From Corynebacterium sp. (lineage in GTDB: Bacteria; Actinomycetota; Actinomycetes; Mycobacteriales; Mycobacteriaceae): 10,433 nt of DNA. Below are positions 1 through 5,826 of the stretch, piece after piece. The notes below the pieces were generated by a model. The model was given only the letters and a program-made list of their open reading frames with translations, was not told the origin of the DNA and ran no database searches. Position numbers and translations under genes: made by a program. Numbering within the stretch: position 1 is the first letter of the stretch; every line of letters starts with the position of its first letter. The stretch is from contig NZ_JAPJNQ010000076.1 in the NCBI RefSeq assembly GCF_030826625.1, positions 1 through 10,433 of the forward strand, given 5' to 3'.

Positions 1-84
1 TTTTGGGGGTGGGGAGGCTAATGGCGCAGGATTTTCGGGTAAGGCGACATTATTGCAACAAATCTCACGTGTCTTGCTGATCGA
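1..84. other. gene-free left edge
   Basis: No open reading frame, hairpin or clear promoter is visible between the window edge and the end of dtd. A short ATG-initiated frame on plus stops after about 19 codons and has no family resemblance. This is probably the tail of an intergenic region whose other flanking gene lies outside the window. Confidence 0.5.
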
Positions 85-525
85 TTAAGTCTCTACCAGC
101 ACCGTAAACGGACCTTGGTTGACTGAGGAAACCTCCATCATCGCGCCAAATTGCCCGGTAGCAACGTGTAATCCGCGCCCACGTAAGTCTTCGACAATGT
201 GATTAATGATTGGCTCGGCAACATCTGCGGCAGCTGCCTTCGCCCACGACGGGCGTCGACCGCGCGCAGTTTGTCCATAAAGAGTGAATTGGCTGACCAC
301 CAAAACCGGAGCGTCAAGATCCGCCGCGGACTTTTCCCCCTCGAGGATCCGCAATTCTGCAATCTTCTTGGCCATTTTGCGCCGGGCCGTTTCGTTGTCC
401 GCGTCATCGATACTGATCCCGATTAGCGCGAGTATACCGCCAGTGTCGTTTGCCTCGATGCTGCCGATAACCTCGCCATCTACACTGACGCTCGCTGAAG
501 AAACACGTGTTAATACCGCTTTCAT
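85..525 (-). CDS. dtd: D-aminoacyl-tRNA deacylase (Dtd)
   Basis: Hydrolyses the ester bond of D-aminoacyl-tRNAs (D-Tyr and others) and mischarged Gly-tRNA(Ala), recycling tRNA in the cytoplasm. The 146 residues match the usual length of the DTD family. Both signature motifs are present: SQFTLYG at residues 78-84, and NQGPFT at 136-141, which carries the Gly-cisPro dipeptide that the family uses across the dimer interface to screen chirality. The N-terminus MKAVLTRVSSASVSVDGEV is also typical. The ATG start is fixed by an AGGAGA ribosome site eight bases upstream. It is the last gene of a minus-strand series and is separated by 107 bases from the methyltransferase gene upstream, so it may have its own promoter. 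No truncation or odd residues are seen. Confidence 0.96.
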   Translation of the reverse strand: MKAVLTRVSSASVSVDGEVIGSIEANDTGGILALIGISIDDADNETARRKMAKKIAELRILEGEKSAADLDAPVLVVSQFTLYGQTARGRRPSWAKAAAADVAEPIINHIVEDLRGRGLHVATGQFGAMMEVSSVNQGPFTVLVET

Positions 526-532
526 TTCACCG

Positions 533-538
533 TCTCCT
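533..538 (-). promoter_or_regulatory. ribosome binding site of dtd
   Basis: On the minus strand the sequence reads AGGAGA, followed by seven bases and the dtd ATG. It is one of the few strong Shine-Dalgarno sites in the window, and it fixes the dtd start. Confidence 0.8.
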
Positions 539-575
539 CGTTGTGGTGCCTAATTGCTGATCCTGGCCGCAGATT

Positions 576-593
576 TAACCGATTGCATGGTTA
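576..593. repeat. short inverted repeat upstream of dtd
   Basis: TAACC and GGTTA flank eight bases, centred about 60 bases upstream of the dtd start in the methyltransferase-dtd gap. No T run follows on either side, so it is not a standard intrinsic terminator. It could be a small operator or chance; five-base arms are weak evidence. Confidence 0.25.
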
Positions 594-632
594 TCTTTCG
601 CAGCCTTGGCGTTAGCTCGGTTGCCCTGTTTC

Positions 633-2273
633 TTAAGATTCGTTGACCAGCCCGGATCCGTGGATTAGCTCTGCTGGAATAATCATTCCGTGGCGCACCA
701 AATCGACGATCACGGAAACTGCTTCGTCGAGAAGCTTGTCTTCGGCAATGCCATGCGCGAGTGCGTACATTCCAACGACTTCGGTCAACGGCAACCCATT
801 GGGATGTAAACCGGCAACGATTGCTGCAACATGCTCATCGACTTCATGCGACCACCGGGGGCCGTCCATTCGGGTTAGCCGGTAGACCTGCGGCGAAAAG
901 CCCATTTTAGCTGCAGAATCTGGTACTTCGATGATCTCACGGGCTAGCTGCGGACGAAGCTGAAATTGACTGCTTGCGATGTCCGCCGGAGTCTGTTCGC
1001 GAAGCCATTGCGCACGCTGAAAATACTCTTCAACCTCATCGGCAAGCCGGTCATCGAAAGCCTGGGGGATTTCTTCGGCAACGATTTCCGAAGGCTGATC
1101 TCCGATGTCCTGGATCGCGACGTAACCGAAACCGATCGCGCTCACGTCATGGTCAACAAAATGTTGCAACCAGTGTGAGAATCGTTCGCTTGCTTCATGT
1201 GAGCGCGGATCGATGGCCTCATCGCGCAACCAGGTGCTGACGTAGTGCGCGGGATCAGCGAAATCGCGCTGGAGTACCCACGCCGCCACACCATGGCTTG
1301 GTAACCAACTAGCCACCCGGTGTTGCCACGGAGTATCTCCTTGGTGTACCCATGAAGCTAGCAAATATGCCGCACCGCCTGGAGCAAGATATTCGGGGAC
1401 CTGAGAGATAACAAGCTCGCTTGCGCCATCGAGTTCTAAACCAGAATCGCGATAAGTGTGCGTAATGTCTTGGGAACCGACCACAAACGGCGGGTTAGCG
1501 ACGATGCGTTCGAATTTCTCTCCGGCAACCGGTTCGAACCAGGCCCCAGCGAGTAATCTGACATCGTCTTCGATGCCGGCGCCGCGTACCGTGGCATCGG
1601 CTAGCGCCAACGCGCGCGCGGAGATATCAGTGCCGGTGATCTGTCGTGCTGATCCCGCCTGTCCCAGAACTTGCACGCCAGACCCTGTGCCTAAATCGAG
1701 CACTGAATCAACTGGAGTCGTAGGGCAAAACTGCAGCAATGATAAAGAGGCAGCGCCCACCCCCGGAACGTGGTCTTCGCCTGCATCTTGCCGCACCATA
1801 GCGGCATCGGGATCAGAAAACACCCAACGAGTTTTCCCATTAATGATGTGTGGACGAACATCGATGACCACCCGCACGATGGCCGGGCCATGGCACACCG
1901 CGATATTGGCATCAATGACCTGCGAAGCCAGCTCATCCCCGAGCAAGGCAAAGAAATCAGCTTTCTCTATCGGATCCCGCAGGATAAACGCCTGAATAAG
2001 CTGGTCGAGTTCGCCACCACGCTGGGAGTGAAAACGCAAGGCACCAGGGTCGCCTCTATGCAAGGCCGCGAGATATTCCGGCCCGAGATGAGCACCGAGG
2101 CCAGCGGAATCGAAACCGACGGTTGCGAAGTAGTCGATGAGCTCACGTGCTGCCTCGCCAAATCTTTCAGCAGGATTTGGCTTAGTTGGATCCAAAGTTG
2201 GATCTAAAGACGCTGGATCCGCCGATTTCGGATCAACAGAGGATTGGTGTGAAGAATTCTGGTGCGTGTTCAT
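633..2273 (-). CDS. three-part SAM-dependent methyltransferase (DUF7059 / MTS-like / DUF7782 type)
   Basis: Predicted cytoplasmic class I methyltransferase of 546 residues. The central Rossmann part carries the SAM-binding motif DLGTGSGV at 193-200 and the catalytic motif NPPF at 260-263. This (N/D)PP(Y/F) signature is shared by enzymes that methylate planar nitrogens in glutamine side chains, adenine or guanine (PrmC/HemK, RlmG/RsmC type), so the substrate is probably rRNA, DNA or a protein glutamine but cannot be chosen from sequence. An N-terminal all-alpha part (about 35-180) and a long C-terminal part (about 340-546, probably winged-helix-like) correspond to the domains I know as DUF7059 and DUF7782 in actinobacteria. 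Residues 14-35 form a low-complexity linker with repeated Asp-Pro, encoded by in-frame GGATC repeats. The ATG at 2273 has no good ribosome site, but a TACAAT box lies eight bases upstream, which suggests a leaderless or nearly leaderless mRNA and supports this start. Confidence 0.88.
   Translation of the reverse strand: MNTHQNSSHQSSVDPKSADPASLDPTLDPTKPNPAERFGEAARELIDYFATVGFDSAGLGAHLGPEYLAALHRGDPGALRFHSQRGGELDQLIQAFILRDPIEKADFFALLGDELASQVIDANIAVCHGPAIVRVVIDVRPHIINGKTRWVFSDPDAAMVRQDAGEDHVPGVGAASLSLLQFCPTTPVDSVLDLGTGSGVQVLGQAGSARQITGTDISARALALADATVRGAGIEDDVRLLAGAWFEPVAGEKFERIVANPPFVVGSQDITHTYRDSGLELDGASELVISQVPEYLAPGGAAYLLASWVHQGDTPWQHRVASWLPSHGVAAWVLQRDFADPAHYVSTWLRDEAIDPRSHEASERFSHWLQHFVDHDVSAIGFGYVAIQDIGDQPSEIVAEEIPQAFDDRLADEVEEYFQRAQWLREQTPADIASSQFQLRPQLAREIIEVPDSAAKMGFSPQVYRLTRMDGPRWSHEVDEHVAAIVAGLHPNGLPLTEVVGMYALAHGIAEDKLLDEAVSVIVDLVRHGMIIPAELIHGSGLVNES
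2188..2234 (-). repeat. in-frame GGATC repeat in the methyltransferase N-terminus
   Basis: GGATC occurs at 2188, 2200, 2215 and 2230, with spacings of 12, 15 and 15 bases, all multiples of three. On the coding strand each copy gives an Asp-Pro pair, producing a DP-rich disordered linker at about residues 14-30 ahead of the folded domain. Such a tract may vary in length between strains without breaking the frame. Confidence 0.6.
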
Positions 2274-2281
2274 CGTCTCTT

Positions 2282-2287
2282 ATTGTA
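2282..2287 (-). promoter_or_regulatory. -10 box of the methyltransferase gene
   Basis: The minus strand reads TACAAT followed by AAGAGACG and the ATG. This fits the SigA-type -10 pattern TAnnnT, and transcription would begin within about two bases of the start codon. No recognisable -35 is seen 16-18 bases further upstream. Together with the poor ribosome site this predicts leaderless translation. Confidence 0.5.
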
Positions 2288-2319
2288 GTTCGTGCCACAG
2301 GGTGAGTGCGGCATCCGCG

Positions 2320-2361
2320 TTGTGTTCGGTGCTGTGTGTTCAGTGCCGTGTGTCCAATGCC
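2320..2361. repeat. three degenerate 14-base tandem repeats upstream of the methyltransferase gene
   Basis: Plus-strand copies are TTGTGTTCGGTGCT (2320-2333), GTGTGTTCAGTGCC (2334-2347) and GTGTGTCCAATGCC (2348-2361), directly abutting. A further partial copy (TTGTGCTCA, 2363-2371) follows. The array lies in the non-coding gap, about 33 bases upstream of the TACAAT box of the methyltransferase gene. It may be a multi-copy regulator site or a small non-coding satellite. Confidence 0.6.
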
Positions 2362-2395
2362 ATTGTGCTCAGCAAAAGCTTTACAGCAGCGTCGT

Positions 2396-2887
2396 TTAGG
2401 AATATCCATCGCGGGAATCATCTGCAGACTCTTGCGGTGAGATATCGATGATCTCCGGCGGCAAAGATCTTCGAGATTGCTCCGTAGATCCTGCAGCGCT
2501 GATTTCTTGGGTAGCCGCGCGCTGCGCTTGTCGGGCAACCGCCGGCTTATAGACCCGTGGTTGGCGTTTATCTTTCGGGGTGCCATCCAGGTTCGCGATC
2601 ATGACAGCGATCCACGGAAGCGGAAAAGTCAACGAAGCCAAAATCACTGGCACCAACACCCAATCCCACGCCAGGTACATTCCGACGCAGGCTAAGGTCA
2701 GCGGTACCCGCAATAACTGCAGGAACCCATACCACCATTCCCGTTTTTTTCGATCTTGCGATCGAGTAGTGCGAGCCGTGGTAATCAGGATGGGTTTTTC
2801 GCGATGCGAATGCCTGCGGAAGCGTCGCCATGCTGAGCGACGTGAGGTGTTTGGTCGCCTAGTGCCACGAGAGCTTCCGGTAGTCAT
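2396..2887 (-). CDS. DUF3099 family small membrane protein
   Basis: No function is known for this family. From the ATG at 2887 the protein has 163 residues. Numbering from there, a basic N-terminus rich in Arg (about 7-30) is followed by ILITTARTTR, typical of DUF3099. Two membrane segments follow at about 55-75 and 77-98, the second ending in PWIAVMIAN. A charged, probably disordered cytoplasmic tail of about 60 residues completes the protein. A GTG nine bases upstream (2896) is an alternative start. I prefer the ATG because AGGG lies eight bases before it, while the GTG overlaps that site. The gene is divergent from the DUF3039 gene, with about 60 bases between the starts, and lies 122 bases upstream of the methyltransferase gene on the same strand. 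Confidence 0.8.
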   Translation of the reverse strand: MTTGSSRGTRRPNTSRRSAWRRFRRHSHREKPILITTARTTRSQDRKKREWWYGFLQLLRVPLTLACVGMYLAWDWVLVPVILASLTFPLPWIAVMIANLDGTPKDKRQPRVYKPAVARQAQRAATQEISAAGSTEQSRRSLPPEIIDISPQESADDSRDGYS

Positions 2888-2946
2888 AAACCCCACCCTA
2901 GAGGCTGGCTACCCAAAATCCTATGAATACGGCAAAATAGAAGGCC

Positions 2947-3189
2947 ATGACGACCACATCAACGCAAACCCTCGAACGCCCAGAAACCCGCGATCAAACC
3001 GGAACTGACGACGATACCCCGAAGTTTTTCCATTACGTGAAAAAGAATCAGATTGTCGATTCTGCGGTGAGCGGAAAGATGATTGTTGCTCTGTGCGGCG
3101 AAAAATTTCCGGTGCGGAAACAAGCGAAACCGGGTTCTCCAGTGTGCCCGAAATGCCAGGAAATCTATTCCGGACTGCGCAAGAAGTAA
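2947..3189 (+). CDS. DUF3039 family small protein, probable zinc binder
   Basis: An 80-residue actinobacterial protein of unknown role. After a disordered acidic N-terminus (1-25), the core FFHYVKK starts at residue 27. It continues through ALCGEKFPV to SPVCPKC at 64-70. His29, Cys50, Cys67 and Cys70 are the natural candidates for one zinc site, which is inference from spacing. AGAAGG precedes the ATG by only two bases, so initiation may be weak or promoter-driven. The helicase gene begins 12 bases after its stop, so the two are almost certainly co-transcribed. The same neighbour relation is common in actinobacteria as far as I recall, which points to a shared nucleic-acid role. Confidence 0.88.
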   Translation: MTTTSTQTLERPETRDQTGTDDDTPKFFHYVKKNQIVDSAVSGKMIVALCGEKFPVRKQAKPGSPVCPKCQEIYSGLRKK

Positions 3190-3201
3190 CGGTGGTTCGG
3201 A

Positions 3202-5016
3202 GTGGCAAGACCCCGCAGCTTTAACAACAACTCCAGCCTGCGTGCATGGCAGCAGGCAGCCTTGCAAAAGTTCCTGACGACGCGCCCTCGCGATTTCATG
3301 GCGGTGGCGACACCTGGTGCTGGTAAAACGACTTTCGCCATTCGCGTCGCGACCGAATTATTGGAAGACTATTCGGTCGACCGCATCATTGTCGTCGTGC
3401 CCACCGAGCACCTCAAACGGCAGTGGGCAGCGGCTGCGCGTCGCGTCGGGGTGTCCTTGGACGATCGTTTCACAAACTCTGCTGCGATAAACCACGCCTA
3501 TGACGGCATAGTTGTGACCTACGCACAGGTTGGCATGCACCCTCCGAAACACCACGCGTTGGCGTCGTCGAAACGCACCCTGGTGATTCTCGATGAGATT
3601 CACCACGCCGGTGACGCGAAAAGCTGGGGCGATGGTGTGCGTGAAGCCTATGACCAAGCAGAATACCGACTTGCGCTGACTGGTACGCCGTTTCGATCTG
3701 ATAACTCCTATATTCCTTTCGTTCGTTATGAAGAAGATGGGGAAGGTCACGAGGTCTCGAAAGCAGACCACACCTACGACTACGGCGATGCGCTTGCCGA
3801 CGGCGTTGTGCGCCCGGTGGTATTTTTGGCCTACTCCGGTGAAGCGACATGGCGTACCAGCGCGGGTGAAGAAATCTCGGCCCGTCTAGGCACACCTTTG
3901 AGCGCCGAAGAAACCGCGCGGGCATGGCGTACCGCATTAGATCCCAAAGGGGAGTGGATACCCGCGGTGTTGCAAGCTGCGCATACTCGCTTGGAACAAA
4001 TCCGCACCAATATGCCGGATGCTGGTGGGTTGGTCATCGCTACTGATACCACTACCGCGCGTGCCTATGCGAAGATCTTGGAAAAGATTTCTTCGACACC
4101 AGTGTCGGTAATTCTCTCGGATGAGCCTGGCTCCTCGGAGCGTATTAATGCTTTTTCTGAATCTACTGACGAGTGGATGGTCGCTGTGCGGATGGTTTCC
4201 GAAGGCGTTGACGTCCCGCGTCTGGCGGTTGGAGTTTATGCGACTTCTGCATCGACGCCGCTATTTTTCGCCCAGGCTATTGGGCGCTTTGTGCGCTCTC
4301 GTATGCCCGGCGAGACTGCCAGCGTGTTTTTGCCGTCTGTGCCGACGCTGTTGGATCTCGCGGAAAAGTTGGAGACTTCTCGTGACCACATAATCGGAAA
4401 ACCACACCGCGAAGAAGCCTGGGATGAGCAAGCGGTGGCCGAGGCGAATAAAGAAAAAAATGAGAAGACTGAGGATAAGGCCTATGAATCCGTAGGCGCC
4501 TCAGCCGAACTCGACTCATTGATTTATGATGGTTCGACCTTTGGTACCGGGGCGCTTAGTGGATCTGATGATGAAGCCGATTTCCTTGGGCTGCCGGGAT
4601 TGCTAGATCAGGAACAGGTCAAGGCATTGCTGCGGAAACGACAAGCAGATCAACTTGATGCTCGGGAAGCGGAAGAAAAAGCTCGTCGACAAGCTGAGCT
4701 GGAACACCAACACAAGTTGAAAAACGGGTTGATAGAGCCCACGGCAAGCAAATCAGGGCTTTCGGTGGGTGCTTCAAGCTCAACAGCCACTGAGAAAAAC
4801 GGTGTTACTACTGATGAAGCCGACGAACTTGCGGCAGTGGAAATTCCCAAATTGCGCAAAAAGCTCAATACGCTAGTCGCAGTCCGGGCGGAGCACAGCT
4901 CACGTCCACACGGTGCGATCCACAATGAGGTGCGGAAAGCGTGCGGTGGGCCGCCGACTGCCTTATGTAATGCTCAGCAGTTGAAAGAACGCATCGAGTA
5001 TTTAAGGCAGTGGTAG
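3202..5016 (+). CDS. SF2 DEAD/DEAH-type helicase with extra C-terminal module
   Basis: ATP-dependent nucleic-acid translocase or helicase of superfamily 2; substrate unknown. Motifs in order are W16/Q17 (Q-motif-like), Walker A ATPGAGKT at 36-43, VVPTEHLKRQW (motif Ia) at 65-75, DEIHH (Walker B) at 131-135, and TGTPFRSD (motif III) at 160-167. SEGVDVPR (motif V) at 333-340 and QAIGRFVR (motif VI, with arginine finger) at 358-365 follow, so both RecA-like lobes are complete. Residues about 400-545 form a charged, Glu/Lys/Gln-rich linker with coiled-coil character around 470-508. A compact C-terminal module (about 546-604) with HGAIHNEVRKACGGPPTA follows and is not part of the helicase core. 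The start is the GTG at 3202, 12 bases after the DUF3039 stop. Its ribosome site (GGTGG) is weak, so translational coupling is likely. The gene is intact. Confidence 0.92.
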   Translation: MARPRSFNNNSSLRAWQQAALQKFLTTRPRDFMAVATPGAGKTTFAIRVATELLEDYSVDRIIVVVPTEHLKRQWAAAARRVGVSLDDRFTNSAAINHAYDGIVVTYAQVGMHPPKHHALASSKRTLVILDEIHHAGDAKSWGDGVREAYDQAEYRLALTGTPFRSDNSYIPFVRYEEDGEGHEVSKADHTYDYGDALADGVVRPVVFLAYSGEATWRTSAGEEISARLGTPLSAEETARAWRTALDPKGEWIPAVLQAAHTRLEQIRTNMPDAGGLVIATDTTTARAYAKILEKISSTPVSVILSDEPGSSERINAFSESTDEWMVAVRMVSEGVDVPRLAVGVYATSASTPLFFAQAIGRFVRSRMPGETASVFLPSVPTLLDLAEKLETSRDHIIGKPHREEAWDEQAVAEANKEKNEKTEDKAYESVGASAELDSLIYDGSTFGTGALSGSDDEADFLGLPGLLDQEQVKALLRKRQADQLDAREAEEKARRQAELEHQHKLKNGLIEPTASKSGLSVGASSSTATEKNGVTTDEADELAAVEIPKLRKKLNTLVAVRAEHSSRPHGAIHNEVRKACGGPPTALCNAQQLKERIEYLRQW

Positions 5017-5028
5017 CTTAGTTGCCAT

Positions 5029-5057
5029 CTGCGGGCGAGCTGCTGCATTCTGCGGGC
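5029..5057 (+). repeat. 9-base direct repeat upstream of the DUF4190 gene
   Basis: TCTGCGGGC occurs at 5029-5037 and again at 5049-5057, 20 bases apart or about two helical turns. The copies end about 26 bases before the TATAGT box at 5083, where an activator or repressor could bind. A separate AAGGTAAGGTAAA stretch lies between the repeat and the -10 box. Confidence 0.35.
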
Positions 5058-5082
5058 TGAATGATAAGCAAGGTAAGGTAAA

Positions 5083-5088
5083 TATAGT
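5083..5088 (+). promoter_or_regulatory. -10 box of the DUF4190 gene
   Basis: TATAGT is a near-consensus -10 hexamer in the 107-base gap after the helicase gene. No good -35 is seen at 16-19 bases. Transcription would begin near 5095, leaving a leader of about 28 bases that holds the AAGGGA ribosome site at 5107-5112. Confidence 0.5.
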
Positions 5089-5123
5089 TCACAGCATCTA
5101 TGCATGAAGGGATGGCAATTTAG

Positions 5124-5699
5124 ATGTCTCAACCCAGTAATCCACATCATCCTGACGACGATTATGGGCAGACAAACGCCCAGGGAGGTGGCGAGTATGG
5201 CGACTATGCCAGCGCCGGTGACACTAGTCATGGAACGGGAGGCTACGATTTTGCTGTAGAGCACAACCAGTCGGTTGAGAATCAGCAGCCCGCGAATGCA
5301 TATTATGCGGGCGGGTACGAAGCATCACAATATAGCGGTTTCGAAGCTCAGCAGGAGACGAAAAACCCTGTTGCTCCGTGGGCTTTGGGCATTGGTATTC
5401 TCTCGCTTGTCGGATCCTTGATTGTGCTGGGTTCGTTCCTGGGCCTGATCGGTTTCGTTGTCGCCATCGTTAGCTTGGTGAAAGGCAGAAAGCGCCAACC
5501 TGAGAACCGGCGCACTGTCATGTCGGTGGTGGGGCTCGTTACCTCGATTCTGGCCGTTTTGGTTGGCTTCATCATCATGCTTGTCGGGTTTAAACTCATC
5601 GAAGAGACCGGAGTCATTGATTGCGTTGAGCAACACGGCAATAACGAAGACGCCATTGAGCAATGCGTTAATGCCAACTTCGAAAACTTCGATAACTAA
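5124..5699 (+). CDS. DUF4190 domain membrane protein
   Basis: A 191-residue membrane protein with no assigned reaction. Residues 1-80 are low complexity, rich in Gly, Tyr, Gln, Asn and Asp, and probably disordered in the cytoplasm. The conserved part begins NPVAPWALGIGILSLVG at 81. Hydrophobic segments lie at about 84-103, 105-119 and 132-156, with a basic loop GRKRQPENRR at 121-130, as in DUF4190 proteins. The acidic C-terminal tail has Cys167 and Cys181, which could form a disulfide if the tail is outside the membrane. AAGGGA eleven bases before the ATG is the ribosome site. The gene has its own -10 box and ends just before the bidirectional terminator, so it is likely monocistronic. Confidence 0.8.
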   Translation: MSQPSNPHHPDDDYGQTNAQGGGEYGDYASAGDTSHGTGGYDFAVEHNQSVENQQPANAYYAGGYEASQYSGFEAQQETKNPVAPWALGIGILSLVGSLIVLGSFLGLIGFVVAIVSLVKGRKRQPENRRTVMSVVGLVTSILAVLVGFIIMLVGFKLIEETGVIDCVEQHGNNEDAIEQCVNANFENFDN

Positions 5700-5745
5700 A
5701 AGTCGAAGCGGGATAGTTGCGCTAGTTGCAGCGTAAACGCAATAG

Positions 5746-5783
5746 AAAATCCTCACCGGCCTTTATAGGGCGGTGAGGATTTT
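5746..5783. terminator. bidirectional intrinsic terminator between the DUF4190 gene and sigA
   Basis: A perfect 13-base inverted repeat has arms AAAATCCTCACCG (5746-5758) and CGGTGAGGATTTT (5771-5783). The 12-base loop can extend the stem by three pairs after one mismatch. Plus-strand transcripts meet TTTTT right after the stem, and minus-strand transcripts meet TTTT. It ends the DUF4190 gene on plus and sigA on minus, insulating the two convergent units. Confidence 0.95.
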
Positions 5784-5826
5784 TGCTTCCCGTGAACATC
5801 CACAGGGCAGAAGTCAACCCAGCAGA

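Noticed and set aside
1456..1995. 179-residue plus-strand frame inside the methyltransferase gene
   Set aside because: The opposite strand carries intact SAM and NPPF motifs here; this is a shadow frame with Ser/Ala/Pro bias and no recognisable domain.
2233..2586. 117-residue minus-strand frame across the DUF3099 end, the 14-base repeats and the methyltransferase start
   Set aside because: It overlaps two genes with recognisable families in another frame and would have to span the repeat array and promoter; its composition is not protein-like.
2894..2896. GTG as the DUF3099 start
   Set aside because: It overlaps the AGGG ribosome site, whereas the ATG at 2887 is eight bases downstream of it.
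5068..5086. Possible DtxR box near AAGGTAAGGTAAATATAG
   Set aside because: By hand it matches about 11 of 19 consensus positions, essentially one half-site, with no palindromic partner; too weak to call.
5793..5803. DnaA-box-like CATCCACAG before the sigA 3' end
   Set aside because: A single imperfect copy with no cluster or AT-rich unwinding element; not an origin.
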